Assembly (NCBI GenBank): GCA_017506865.1
Contig: JAFCMP010000012.1
Span: 186,001-250,000 of the forward strand
Length of the DNA: 64,000 nt
Reading direction: 5' to 3'
Source: Tribonema minus
Taxonomy: Eukaryota; Sar; Xanthophyceae; Tribonematales; Tribonemataceae
The translations under genes and the position numbers were made by a program. This document shows, piece after piece, positions 63,695-64,000 of this stretch (positions within the stretch are counted from its first letter, which is position 1; each line of letters starts with the position of its first letter). The notes beneath the pieces were generated by a model, which saw nothing but the letters and a program-made list of their open reading frames with translations, had not been told where the DNA came from and made no database searches.

Positions 63695-64000
63695 GGCGTC
63701 TGGCGGGCAGGCAGCGGCACGCCAGCACAGTCGGAATCACAAGATCACAGCAATTTTGGTGAATGACCGTTTTGCTCGTAGACTTCTCTTGTTGTGTGCC
63801 TTTGTCGTGCCACCTCAATATGTCCATGCTTTGACCGGTGGCCAACAGCCTGCAACTGCATCACTTGAGGCATTGGTCGCTCGCATTAACCTTGACGCAT
63901 AAACTGTGTATAGACGACAAAGGTGCCCTCTCAGCCATTCAGTGTTTATGTATGGTGATGATGAGGCACCACTTCTGTTGCCACCACTCACAAGTCTAGC
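63695..64000. other. 3' flank of the Hsp70-like gene
   Basis: No further gene is seen in the last 306 bases; this is presumably the 3' untranslated region and downstream sequence. Confidence 0.6.

Overview
The window looks like nuclear DNA of a eukaryotic alga or alga-like protist. Nearly every recognisable gene is split by GT-AG introns of about 0.15-3.3 kb. Interstitial TTAGGG tracts are common, and there are no operons, Shine-Dalgarno sites or CRISPR arrays. The gene set (plant-type 4-hydroxyphenylpyruvate dioxygenase, FYVE-SYLF protein, family 1 glycosidase, Hsp70-14-like protein, Cys/His 19-residue repeat proteins) would fit a photosynthetic stramenopile. That lineage call is inference only.

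Layout: a cyclic-nucleotide phosphodiesterase gene (+, 52-9322, 9 exons, possibly open to the left edge) converges on HPPD (-, 11447-16632, 6 exons). HPPD is divergent, across 243 bases, from a small secreted potato-inhibitor-I-type protease inhibitor (+, 16876-17658). Next comes a two-exon gene for an about 1878-residue alanine-rich protein whose N-terminus carries a KEN motif and four CDK-consensus sites (+, 18698-24763). Three minus-strand genes follow: a small Mal d 1-associated-like protein (26585-27214) and two paralogous C-x-H/C-x2-C 19-residue repeat proteins (27960-28973 and 31607-32627). The second paralogue is frameshifted at a run of six C (six G on the coding strand). A family 1 beta-glycosidase has 12 exons that join in frame (+, 35877-45482). 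A FYVE-SYLF membrane-lipid protein (-, 49584-55725, 7 exons) is head-to-head with a short Hsp70-14/Ssz1-like chaperone (+, 56252-63694, 6 exons). I built all exon models by eye from family conservation plus GT/AG sites and phase. For the five large multi-exon genes every junction keeps the frame, which is strong internal support.

The most unusual feature is in the introns. All five large multi-exon genes (PDE, HPPD, GH1, FYVE-SYLF, Hsp70) contain tandem, decayed copies of the edge of the neighbouring exon together with its splice site. Donor-edge copies lie downstream of the real donor, and acceptor-edge copies lie upstream of the real acceptor, so the working site is always the exon-proximal copy. 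I count about 18 such arrays. They look like introns that have grown, or are being kept, by repeated duplication across exon-intron boundaries. Also present are a dispersed 110-125 bp repeat family (six copies), a strongly over-represented decamer CTGAGCACTG, telomere-like tracts inside introns, and long C/G homopolymers.

The genes do not form one pathway. HPPD is tyrosine catabolism and tocopherol/plastoquinone synthesis; PDE is cAMP/cGMP turnover; FYVE-SYLF is endosomal lipid/actin; the Hsp70-like protein may be ribosome-associated; GH1 is glycoside hydrolysis. The gaps at 28974-31606, 32628-35876 and 45483-49583 hold coding-like fragments that I could not assemble into genes.
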